NCBI GenBank assembly: GCA_035629475.1
Contig: DASPHS010000077.1
Coordinates: 1-10,210, forward strand
Origin: JARIHD01 sp035629475
GTDB taxonomy: Bacteria > Patescibacteriota > Saccharimonadia > Saccharimonadales > UBA4665
DNA: 10,210 bases
Reading direction: 5' to 3'
Shown here: positions 1 through 6,589 of the stretch, in pieces
Numbering within the stretch: the stretch's first letter is position 1
How the letters are laid out: every line of letters starts with the position of its first letter
Notes under the pieces: model-generated
Databases searched by the model: none
What the model was told of the DNA's origin: nothing
The model's input: the letters and a program-made list of their open reading frames with translations, nothing else
Program-made: the position numbers and the translations under genes

Positions 1-2687
1 ATATCGTTTGTTCCATTCGCCTGCCCATTGTAAATAGTATCTTTACCGGCATCGTTGATAGAGCTAGAGCCCGTACCACTAAAACGGTTATTGGAGAGGG
101 TGTTATTTGCGGCACCGATGTTGGCAATGTTAATTGCGTAGCCTGTTCCACTAGCCGCGGTCAAATCATTACCGGTAATCGTGTTGTTAGAGCCGCTAAT
201 AACAATGCGGCTAAAGGTACTCCCTGCCGTATCATGGACCTTGTTACCGGAAATAACGTTGGCTCCACCGGAGATGTTAATGCCGTTCTGGTTAGTTGTG
301 GTAATGGTGTTGCCTGATACTGTGTTCTGCGACCCCGAAAGGCTGAGGCCATTGCCGCTAAAGGTGTTGCCCGTAATAGTATGGTAGCTGTTGCCGCTGT
401 TCAACATATCAAGGAGGTAGTTGCCATTGCTCGTACTATCAAAGCTGTTGCCCGTGACAGTCCAGTGCGTAGGACCAAGGGTTTCAACAGAGTTGTTGTA
501 GAACTTGTTATCAGCGATCGTGACACGGGAACCAGTCGTATTGGTGTCGATGGCGTAGAGCGTGTTCTGTCCAAAGTAAGAATCGGTTACCGAGCTATTC
601 GCAACTGTATTCATTACGACACCATACAAGAAGCCTTCGATAGTCATTTCAGTAATCTGAATACCCGGCACTGCCGTAACGCCTGCCCCCGAACCCACTG
701 ACGTCAGACTAATAGCAGTCTGTGATGAAGCACTACCGTTGTTAGCTCGGTTACCGTCAAGACGCAGATTCGATATTTTGATACGGTTTATAGATGACGC
801 TGTAAACATTGAGAGTGATGCTGAAGATGCGTTCTTGAACTTCAAGACAGTAGCCTGCCCCGCGCCCACCAGGCTCACGTTAGACGCCAGGTTGATAGTG
901 CCGTCTATGATATACGTGCCTTCCATAAGGTATACCGTACCGCCTGTACTACCCAGGGCTGTTATGGCACTGTTTATGGTCGTTTGAGCACTTGTACAGC
1001 TCGTTACCACATAGTCCGCAGCATCAGCATTCAATGATGCGCTTGGAACGCTGCCCGTACAGCCAGTTGTGGCCCCCATAGACACGGTTTTCCCCGTCGA
1101 ACTACGATCGGACTGCCACTTACCATTTGCGTACACCAGCAGCTGCTTAGTCGTTGTATCAAAGTATATCGTTCCTTCGGCGGGTGATGCTGGCCGTGAA
1201 GCAGTATTTCCACCAGTAAGCGTCAGCCCTTTGCCGGCCGCCACCGTAACGTTCTGTTGCAAGTTAATGCCGTTCGTAGCATTTGTTGTACCTATGCTTA
1301 GAGTGGAGCCTGCAGTAAGCCCGTCGATAGTGCTCGCCTGAATACTACCGTTTGCAACCGTAAAATTGCCGGCAGTAACGGCGGTAGGCTCATTTAAATT
1401 AATACCCAAGGCGTTCGTGCCACCGATTTCAATATTCTGGCCAGCTGCCGATGCATCAATGGTCGAAGCACGTAACGTGCCGCTGACCGTGAGTACTTTG
1501 CCAGAAGCAACGGCAGTGTCCTGATTTAAATTGATACCAGTGGTCGTAAACAGTGCAACGTCCGTACTACTACCGGTACGTAGTACTATTTGCGCACTTG
1601 AGGTTTTAAGCCCAGCCGTACTATTTGATCCATCCCAGCTCAAACCAAATACCTCATTCTCGTTTGGCGACAGCACGGCAATACTTGGTTGATGTGCACC
1701 CGTACGAGCATCCACCACCGTCAGCGCACGTGATGTAGTGTTGGCGGCAGCTGGTACTCCGAACATTAGTACCTGCCCGAAGCTGCCTGGGTCATACAGC
1801 GGAATACGAATCTTTGTCGCTACCGTCTGCCCATTAGGCGTTACAAAGCCCACGGTACCCGGACCATGCAACGTTAAAGCACCAACACTGTTCACTTCTA
1901 CTAAGTCTTCTACTATTGCACCGTTGTAGCCCTGTATTTTGAACAGGCTTGCTGACTGTGCCATGGCACCTCGCAGATTGAGGACCGCCGTACTCGGTGA
2001 TGCACTCTGAATAGATAGGTTTGTGTCAGCGGTCTGGAGTGTTGATGTCGTAGATTTAATAAAACCACAGTTCACTGAGCCTTGAATACAAATTGTACCC
2101 GACTCGCCATTAGCAGCCGTAGCGCTTCCGGTTCCATCTGCAGAGACTACCTTGCCGCTCGTAAATGCGTAAGGGACCGCCGTCAGCTTCAAGCGTGGGT
2201 TCATCTCCCCATCCCAACTTGCCGAACCAGTGCCACCAATATTCATTGAGAGCCACATATTCTGATCCCAGTTTACGTTTGATGGAAAGGCCGTAACACT
2301 TCCTAGATTAACGGTTAGGTAGCCGTTGGCAACGCGGACCTTATCCCCATTGATGCGCGTCTCAGTCCATATACAGTCCTCATCACTAACTGGCGTCGTG
2401 TTACCAGCGTCAGTAGTGGTAGTACAGCTGCCACTAATAGGGGCTTGGCCCGAATCACTGGCAGATGCGCTATACAGCTTAAACTCAACATTGTAATAGC
2501 CGTCAGGCACAACATTGCCTGCGGCGGTGAGGAGCCGTGCCTGGAAATTTATAGTTCCGCTTGTCGCAGCCTCTACCCTGTTTTGATAAAAGGATAAGCT
2601 GAAAGCTGAAACCAAAATAACTACTGGCAAACCCAGCAGTATGGCACGCTTAATAAAATTTGGTTTTTTTGATTTTTGTTTAAACAT
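1..2687 (-). CDS. Long secreted right-handed beta-helix surface protein (partial, C-terminus beyond the left edge)
   Basis: The frame is open for 895 codons from ATG at 2687 to the window edge with no stop, so the C-terminus is missing. Residues 1-40 form a signal peptide: a Lys-rich start (MFKQKSKKPNFIKR), a hydrophobic core at about 15-34, and a likely signal peptidase I site after VEA (38-40). Residues about 44-177 (INFQARLL ... LTAVPYAFTS) match a domain I associate with long secreted CPR proteins. Residues about 384-493 hold three imperfect 44-45 residue repeats beginning GIN-L. A tail-fibre-like motif, YFDTTTKQLLVYANGKW, is at 508-524. From about residue 580 (GGTVYLMEGTY) to the edge the protein is a parallel beta-helix of the pectate-lyase/NosD type, with recurring TGN, SGN and SNN turns suggesting an asparagine ladder. 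No catalytic residues could be assigned. Adhesion, host contact or polysaccharide binding is inferred. No Shine-Dalgarno precedes the ATG, only an A-run. Confidence 0.87.
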   Translation of the reverse strand, partial: MFKQKSKKPNFIKRAILLGLPVVILVSAFSLSFYQNRVEAATSGTINFQARLLTAAGNVVPDGYYNVEFKLYSASASDSGQAPISGSCTTTTDAGNTTPVSDEDCIWTETRINGDKVRVANGYLTVNLGSVTAFPSNVNWDQNMWLSMNIGGTGSASWDGEMNPRLKLTAVPYAFTSGKVVSADGTGSATAANGESGTICIQGSVNCGFIKSTTSTLQTADTNLSIQSASPSTAVLNLRGAMAQSASLFKIQGYNGAIVEDLVEVNSVGALTLHGPGTVGFVTPNGQTVATKIRIPLYDPGSFGQVLMFGVPAAANTTSRALTVVDARTGAHQPSIAVLSPNENEVFGLSWDGSNSTAGLKTSSAQIVLRTGSSTDVALFTTTGINLNQDTAVASGKVLTVSGTLRASTIDASAAGQNIEIGGTNALGINLNEPTAVTAGNFTVANGSIQASTIDGLTAGSTLSIGTTNATNGINLQQNVTVAAGKGLTLTGGNTASRPASPAEGTIYFDTTTKQLLVYANGKWQSDRSSTGKTVSMGATTGCTGSVPSASLNADAADYVVTSCTSAQTTINSAITALGSTGGTVYLMEGTYIIDGTINLASNVSLVGAGQATVLKFKNASSASLSMFTASSINRIKISNLRLDGNRANNGSASSQTAISLTSVGSGAGVTAVPGIQITEMTIEGFLYGVVMNTVANSSVTDSYFGQNTLYAIDTNTTGSRVTIADNKFYNNSVETLGPTHWTVTGNSFDSTSNGNYLLDMLNSGNSYHTITGNTFSGNGLSLSGSQNTVSGNTITTTNQNGINISGGANVISGNKVHDTAGSTFSRIVISGSNNTITGNDLTAASGTGYAINIANIGAANNTLSNNRFSGTGSSSINDAGKDTIYNGQANGTND
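1209..1538 (-). repeat. Three imperfect 44-45 residue tandem repeats inside the surface protein
   Basis: Units start at residues 384, 428 and 473 (codons ending at 1538, 1406 and 1271). Each opens with GINLNQ, GINLNE or GINLQQ, followed by a TAV/VTV-A-GK/N-T/LTV core. The first two units then share an ASTID element. The third unit is truncated after LTLTGG, where the sequence turns into the YFDTTTK motif. The units have diverged at the DNA level, so this is an old duplication, not a recent expansion. Such beta-rich repeats often form an extended stalk before a distal binding domain, which is inference here. Confidence 0.75.
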
Positions 2688-2737
2688 TTTTTTGAATGTT
2701 TGTTTTACGACCAATTTATAATGGCCGTACCCTATTT

Positions 2738-2765
2738 ATTATAGGAGTCTCACTACAGGTAGCAA
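2738..2765 (-). promoter_or_regulatory. Probable promoter of the surface-protein gene
   Basis: A perfect -10 box TATAAT (2743-2738) lies 16 bases from a partial -35 TTGCTA (2765-2760). It predicts a start near 2731 and a 5' leader of about 43 bases. The leader shows no Shine-Dalgarno, only an A-rich stretch before the ATG. The upstream rplU terminator isolates this gene, so a promoter in this interval is needed. Confidence 0.5.
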
Positions 2766-2916
2766 TGACGTTATGAACAAAAATACTGTCTTATTACAGG
2801 GCTATATATTACAAATATGTCGCCTAGATTCGTTGTTTAAATAACATAAGCATTATAGTCTATGCCTGTTAGTGGAAGTAATTTATCAAGCATCTATCAA
2901 TAAAATTGCACATATA

Positions 2917-2937
2917 ATGTTGTTTACACTACAACAT
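2917..2937. repeat. 7-bp inverted repeat in the intergenic region (possible operator)
   Basis: ATGTTGT (2917-2923) and ACAACAT (2931-2937) are perfect inverted arms around a 7-base spacer. There is no U-run on either side, so it is not an obvious terminator. It lies about 170 bases upstream of the surface-protein promoter, far for a classical operator. A chance occurrence in AT-rich DNA is possible. Confidence 0.3.
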
Positions 2938-2983
2938 GCATCAAGAAGCGAACAAAGTTTTCCACAGGAGTTTTATCTGTACT

Positions 2984-3014
2984 AAAAAGAACGAGCTGAA
3001 TGCTCGTTCTTTTT
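2984..3014 (-). terminator. Intrinsic terminator downstream of rplU (bidirectional shape)
   Basis: AAAAAGAACGAGC (2984-2996) pairs perfectly over 13 bp with 3002-3014 around a TGAAT loop. The GC-rich core is flanked by A5 and T5, so it can work on either strand. It begins 19 bases after the rplU stop codon and closes the ileS-rplU unit. Confidence 0.93.
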
Positions 3015-3033
3015 ATCTAATATGGCAAGGCGT

Positions 3034-3342
3034 CTATGCGATCTTAGTGATCTTGATAGCGGTGTGGCGCTGGCGATGACCGCGTACAGTGTGTACACGC
3101 TTCTTTGCCTTGTAGCGGATGGAAGTGACTTTATCAGCCTTTACATCATCGGCTACAACTTCAGCGCTAACCTTTACCTTCTCGACACTTGGAGTACCAA
3201 CGGTAACAGTGTCCCCGTCAATAACAAGCAATGGCTCAAAAGAGACATTCTTGTCGTCGCTGTGTAACAGCTCAACTTCAAGAGTTTCGCCTTCTGAGAC
3301 GAGGTACTGCTTGCCGCCAGTAGCAATAACTGCTTTTTTCAT
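3034..3342 (-). CDS. rplU: 50S ribosomal protein L21
   Basis: The 102-residue product starts MKKAVIATGGKQYLVSEGE, the classic L21 N-terminus (family length about 103). It continues with an L21-type beta-barrel (EPLLVIDGDTVTVGTPSVEKVKVSAEV) and ends in a basic, rRNA-contacting tail (YKAKKRVHTVRGHRQRHTAIKITKI). An in-frame ATG 36 bases upstream would add MVVKFFVKRVSK, which is not part of the family, so the start at 3342 is chosen. It is preceded by a weak purine-rich GAGAG about 10 bases away. The gene sits 84 bases after ileS and probably has its own promoter. The usual partner rpmA (L27) does not follow, because a terminator comes directly after the stop. Confidence 0.97.
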   Translation of the reverse strand: MKKAVIATGGKQYLVSEGETLEVELLHSDDKNVSFEPLLVIDGDTVTVGTPSVEKVKVSAEVVADDVKADKVTSIRYKAKKRVHTVRGHRQRHTAIKITKIA

Positions 3343-3381
3343 CTTACTTACTCTCTTTACGAAGAATTTAACTACCATGAG

Positions 3382-3410
3382 ATAGTATCAGATATCACTG
3401 TATCTGTAAA
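3382..3410 (-). promoter_or_regulatory. Probable promoter of rplU in the ileS-rplU gap
   Basis: TTTACA (3410-3405, five of six matches to TTGACA) is followed after exactly 17 bases by TACTAT (3387-3382). The predicted start is near 3375, giving a short leader of about 33 bases. The spacer contains a CAGATA/TATCTG inverted repeat. No terminator separates ileS from rplU, so rplU may also be read through from the ileS transcript. Confidence 0.55.
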
Positions 3411-3426
3411 GTGTTACGGGCGGCAA

Positions 3427-6318
3427 CTACGCCTTTTGAAGCGATAGATGTAGGGCGACGCCCTCAACCTTACATGCAACTTCAAAGGCGTATGTTTTAT
3501 GACCGTCCACGACCACAGCAAGCGTCTCATCCGCAATAGTGGTAGCGTACTCAGTAAGAGCCTTGGAAAGCTCCTTGTCGTCAGTATGCAAGCTTAGGAC
3601 TATACGGTCATCTACGTTCAGTCCTGCCTGCTTACGTGCGCTCTGTACATTGCGCACCACTTCGCGCATCATACCTTCTCGCTTTAATGCGGGCGTAAGC
3701 GTCGTGTCGATAGCTACTTTGTGCTCACTGCCGCCAGTGCTAGCCGTAACCACCTTGACGTTAAGCTCTTCCTTAAGGATTGTCAGGTATTCTTTGTCGA
3801 TTTCATCAAAGAACTTTGGCGCTCCTGCAATAGAGAGGCCCTGCAAGGGTTGGCGAACTTTTATGCCGGCAGATGCCCGTTGCGACAAGCCTTCATTAAT
3901 GACCTCACGCACATAGGCCATGCGGTCAAGCGCGAGTTCATTGACGTGGCCGACCTCGGGCCAATCCTGCAGATGGACGGATTCGCCCCCTGTGAGCTTT
4001 ATGTAGAGCTCCTCAGCTAAGAATGGTGTAAATGGAGCCATGACGTGAGCCAGGCGTACCAGCACATAGTGAAGCGTCTTATATGCCGCCTGCTTATCAG
4101 CATCATCTCCACTCTTCCAGAAACGACGGCGGGAGCGACGAACATACCAGTTGGAGGCGTCTTCCAGGAATGGCAGGATGGGCTTAGAGGCATTTGGTAT
4201 GTCGTAGCTGTCCATATGCTGCCCTACTTCGTGAATGAGCTGGTGGACACGAGACACAATCCATATATCTAATGGATTCGTACAGTCCTGCATGGGATCT
4301 TTCATATCACCATCCCACTCCCAGCCGTCAACATCAGCATAGAGCGTAAAGAAGTCATACATATTCCAAACCATACTAAGCTTACGCGCCACGTCAGCCA
4401 CGTCCTTATCAAGTAGAGCAAAGTCTTCGCCATTCATTACTGGAGAACTCATCAGCAAGTAGCGTAAAGAGTCGGCAGAGTATTTATCCATTAACTCATT
4501 AGGATCGGTAAAGTTGCCGTAACTTTTGCTCATCTTGCGACCGTCATTACCAGCGAGCGTCCCAGTAACAATTACATTCTTGAAGCCATTCTTGCCGAAT
4601 AGGCCTACGTTTACTGCGTGTACATAGTAAAACCATGCGCGAACTTGTCCCACGTATTCCACAATAAAGTCACCGGGGAAATTCTGCTCAAATTTTTCTA
4701 CGTTTTCAAATGGATAGTGGAACTGTGCGAATGGCATAGAGCCGCTCTCAAACCAGCAGTCCAATACTTTTTCTATACGCTTATATACTACGCCGTCGAT
4801 CGTAAAGCTTACGTCGTCGATCCATGGACGGTGATAATCTTCAAGTTCTACACCGGAAAGCTCTTTTAATTCAGCGTAGCTACCTACGACTTTGATATGA
4901 ACCTTGCCGTCTTTATCTGTGCCCTTCCAGACCGGCATTGCAGTAGCCCAGAATCTATCACGGCTCAAGTTCCAATCTGGAGCAGTCTCCACCGTCTTAG
5001 CGAACCGTCCGTGCTTCAAGTGAGCAGGAGTCCAATTTATATTGCCATTCTGTTCTAGCATCTCATGGCGCTGACCAGCAATATCCATAAACCAGCTAGG
5101 GTGAGCACGATACATCAGCTTTGTACCACAGCGGTGGCAGTGAGGGTAGCTGTGACGTATGTAGTCTATTTTCCATACCACACCGCGTTCATGCAGCTCT
5201 TTAGCTATGGGCTTATTCGCATCCCATACATACTGCCCTTTCCATTCTCCTTCGGTGTAAAAACCGCTATCATCAATGTTCGATACGAGCGGGATACCCT
5301 TCTCTTTACTTAGCTGGAAGTCTTCCTCGCCGTATGCCGGTGCAAGATGGACCATGCCGGTACCATCTTCAAGGCTCACATAGTCGGCATGCCACACTTT
5401 ATGAGCATTGGCACCACGATCTTCAAATAGAGGTTGATATTCCTTGCCTACCAGATCCTTGCCCTTAATGGTCCGTACCACCTCGTAAGGAATAGGCTGG
5501 TGCTTTTCGTCAGTGAACACCTTGCTTGCAAGCTCTTTAGCTACAATCAACTGCTGGCCATCTTCAAGGCGCACCTCTACATAGTCAAAGTCCCTATTAA
5601 CTGCGAGGGCGGTATTCGCGGGGAGTGTCCATGGGGTAGTCGTCCAGGCTAGCAAGTAGCTATCTTCACCCTTCAATTTGAATTTAACAAACACTGAAGG
5701 CTCGGTGACATCCTGATATGAGTTATCCATGGCCACTTCAGCCTTAGATATAGGTGTTGCATCGCGTACGCAGTACAGTAGCACCTTTTCTCCCTCATAG
5801 ATTTTGCCTTCATCATAGAGTTTCTTAAAAGCCCACCACACCGACTCCATATATTCTTTGTCCATTGTTTTGTAGGCACCCTTAAAGTCGACCCACCGGC
5901 CAATGCGGTCAATGGTGCTCTCCCATAAATCTCCTGTCTGCACCATATTCTCTCGGCAGGTAGTGATGTACTTTTCCAGGCTGATCTTAGTACCAATATC
6001 ACGCTTATCATGAATGCCGAGCTTCTTCTCTGTAAAAACTTCTGCCGGCAGGCCATGACAGTCCCAGCCCCATACACGCTCAACGCGCTTGCCTTTCATG
6101 GTCCAGTAGCGTGGCACAACATCCTTGGCTATCGAGCTAAGCAGCGTACCATGGTGTGGTACGCCGGTAATGAACGGAGGCCCATCATAGAAAACATAGC
6201 CATTGTCTTTGGGGCGCATTTCTACTGACTTTTCAAAAGTCTTATTTTTCTTCCAGTACTCTACGAGGTCTTTCTCGTATTCTGCCGCTCGACGGCGGGT
6301 TCCTTTTTTGAACTTCAT
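3427..6318 (-). CDS. ileS: Isoleucyl-tRNA synthetase, type 2 (eukaryote-like)
   Basis: This class I synthetase of 963 residues charges tRNA-Ile in the cytoplasm. In order it shows the first signature region PHHGT (54-58), GWDCHGLPAE (84-93, the Cys form typical of type 2 enzymes), and the CP1 editing domain with TTTPWTLP (226-233). The editing motif GTGMVHLAPAYGEED keeps its final Asp. Next come a CHRCGTKLMYRAHPSWF segment and KMSKS (595-599). The C-terminal part (REGMMREVVRNVQSARKQAG) is type 2-like and lacks the Zn-binding cysteine cluster of E. coli-type IleRS. The HIGH-equivalent reads HHGT rather than HxGH, so its fourth position is altered. ATG 6318 is chosen because AAAGGAG lies six bases upstream. 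The ATG 75 bases further up lies inside the T-box antiterminator. Regulation by the leader T-box is expected. Natural mupirocin tolerance is typical of type 2 enzymes but is only inferred here. Confidence 0.97.
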   Translation of the reverse strand: MKFKKGTRRRAAEYEKDLVEYWKKNKTFEKSVEMRPKDNGYVFYDGPPFITGVPHHGTLLSSIAKDVVPRYWTMKGKRVERVWGWDCHGLPAEVFTEKKLGIHDKRDIGTKISLEKYITTCRENMVQTGDLWESTIDRIGRWVDFKGAYKTMDKEYMESVWWAFKKLYDEGKIYEGEKVLLYCVRDATPISKAEVAMDNSYQDVTEPSVFVKFKLKGEDSYLLAWTTTPWTLPANTALAVNRDFDYVEVRLEDGQQLIVAKELASKVFTDEKHQPIPYEVVRTIKGKDLVGKEYQPLFEDRGANAHKVWHADYVSLEDGTGMVHLAPAYGEEDFQLSKEKGIPLVSNIDDSGFYTEGEWKGQYVWDANKPIAKELHERGVVWKIDYIRHSYPHCHRCGTKLMYRAHPSWFMDIAGQRHEMLEQNGNINWTPAHLKHGRFAKTVETAPDWNLSRDRFWATAMPVWKGTDKDGKVHIKVVGSYAELKELSGVELEDYHRPWIDDVSFTIDGVVYKRIEKVLDCWFESGSMPFAQFHYPFENVEKFEQNFPGDFIVEYVGQVRAWFYYVHAVNVGLFGKNGFKNVIVTGTLAGNDGRKMSKSYGNFTDPNELMDKYSADSLRYLLMSSPVMNGEDFALLDKDVADVARKLSMVWNMYDFFTLYADVDGWEWDGDMKDPMQDCTNPLDIWIVSRVHQLIHEVGQHMDSYDIPNASKPILPFLEDASNWYVRRSRRRFWKSGDDADKQAAYKTLHYVLVRLAHVMAPFTPFLAEELYIKLTGGESVHLQDWPEVGHVNELALDRMAYVREVINEGLSQRASAGIKVRQPLQGLSIAGAPKFFDEIDKEYLTILKEELNVKVVTASTGGSEHKVAIDTTLTPALKREGMMREVVRNVQSARKQAGLNVDDRIVLSLHTDDKELSKALTEYATTIADETLAVVVDGHKTYAFEVACKVEGVALHLSLQKA

Positions 6319-6338
6319 CTTTTTCTCCTTTATATAGA

Positions 6339-6414
6339 AAAAGTCATCTCTTTTGTCTGTTGGAACCCACTGCTTGTGGGCGGTACCATCCAACTTCCAA
6401 AAGAGATGACTCTT
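6339..6414 (-). terminator. 16-bp stem enclosing the T-box antiterminator and ending in a U run (terminator or translational switch)
   Basis: AAGAGUCAUCUCUUUU (6414-6399) pairs with AAAAGAGAUGACUUUU (6354-6339) over 16 bp with a single G-U. The 36-base antiterminator is nested between the arms, set off by a 4x4 internal loop. The 3' arm ends in five U, as an intrinsic terminator would. However, this stem does not exclude the antiterminator, unlike the usual T-box arrangement. The 5' arm can instead pair UCUCUUUU with AAAGGAGA at the ribosome binding site (8 bp, one G-U). Control could therefore be transcriptional or translational. Confidence 0.5.
6359..6394 (-). promoter_or_regulatory. T-box antiterminator/antisequestrator element
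   Basis: Helix A1 is GUUGGA (6394-6389) with UUCCAAC downstream. A seven-base bulge UGGUACC (6388-6382) follows, then helix A2 CCCAC/GUGGG with a five-base AAGCA loop. This is the canonical T-box fold. UGGU of the bulge is complementary to the ACCA 3' end of a tRNA with discriminator A73, as in tRNA-Ile. Confidence 0.93.
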
Positions 6415-6557
6415 ATTTGGCGCTTAGTTTCAGCTATATCGGGCTGTTCCGTCAGGTTCTACTTTTGCACTGCAATTTCTTCCTGCTGCTTCGCGAGTGA
6501 TAGTCGCTCATCTGCTCTCCGCAGAACGCATTGTTGTTACATTAGTAACACTTTTGC

Positions 6558-6586
6558 ATGATACAACACTTTAGTGCTCGAATCAA
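6558..6586 (-). promoter_or_regulatory. Probable promoter of the T-box/ileS transcript
   Basis: TTGATT (6586-6581) is followed after 17 bases by TATCAT (6563-6558, five of six matches to TATAAT). It begins just after the stop codon of the upstream small gene and predicts a start near 6551, which places the whole T-box in the transcript. Confidence 0.6.
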
Positions 6587-6589
6587 TGC

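Larger units (their letters stand above)
2688..2983. other. AT-rich intergenic region between the rplU terminator and the surface-protein gene
   Basis: This stretch of about 300 bases contains the surface-protein promoter (2738-2765) and an inverted repeat at 2917-2937. A 23-codon plus-strand ORF (2773-2844) has no convincing ribosome binding site and I do not call it. I see no tRNA, no CRISPR-like array and no recognisable RNA family. Confidence 0.6.
6319..6551 (-). promoter_or_regulatory. T-box riboswitch leader of ileS, probably with ultrashort Stem I
   Basis: The leader runs from a predicted start near 6551 to the ileS ATG. In RNA order it contains a GUUAC/GUAAC hairpin (6549-6536) and then a specifier hairpin with stem GCGA/UCGC (6507-6504/6496-6493). 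The seven-base loop CUAUCAC of that hairpin carries AUC (6501-6499), an isoleucine codon. GA dinucleotides flank the stem on both sides, which could give tandem G-A pairs of a kink-turn. Next come a UUGC/GCAA hairpin (6475-6465), a CAGC/GCUG hairpin (6446-6431) that could form a pseudoknot with an upstream CGG, the antiterminator (6394-6359), and the Shine-Dalgarno AAAGGAG (6331-6325). T-boxes sense uncharged tRNA by codon-anticodon pairing plus pairing of the bulge to the tRNA 3' end. A terminal-loop specifier is the layout known for actinobacterial ileS. The T-box call is firm; the Stem I subtype is inferred. Confidence 0.9.

Noticed and set aside
381..987. Plus-strand ORFs of 82-106 codons at the left end
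   Set aside because: They are antisense to the continuous surface-protein frame and arise from its repetitive Asn/Thr/Gly codons.
2773..2844. 23-codon plus-strand ORF in the intergenic region
   Set aside because: It has no clear ribosome binding site or promoter. An ORF of this size is expected by chance in AT-rich DNA.
2958..2966. DnaA box-like TTTTCCACA
   Set aside because: It is a single 8-of-9 match with no cluster, no AT-rich unwinding repeats and no dnaA or dnaN nearby, so an origin is not supported.
6319..6393. N-terminal extension of IleRS from an ATG at 6393
   Set aside because: The extension would be encoded by the T-box antiterminator and enclosing stem and matches no IleRS N-terminus. 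The ATG at 6318 has AAAGGAG at good spacing.
6486..6514. Hammerhead-ribozyme-like string (AUGAG, stem, CGAAG) around the specifier hairpin
   Set aside because: The CUGAUGA and CGAAAC core strings are not intact and no cleavage-site stem is visible. A T-box Stem I with GA dinucleotides explains it better.
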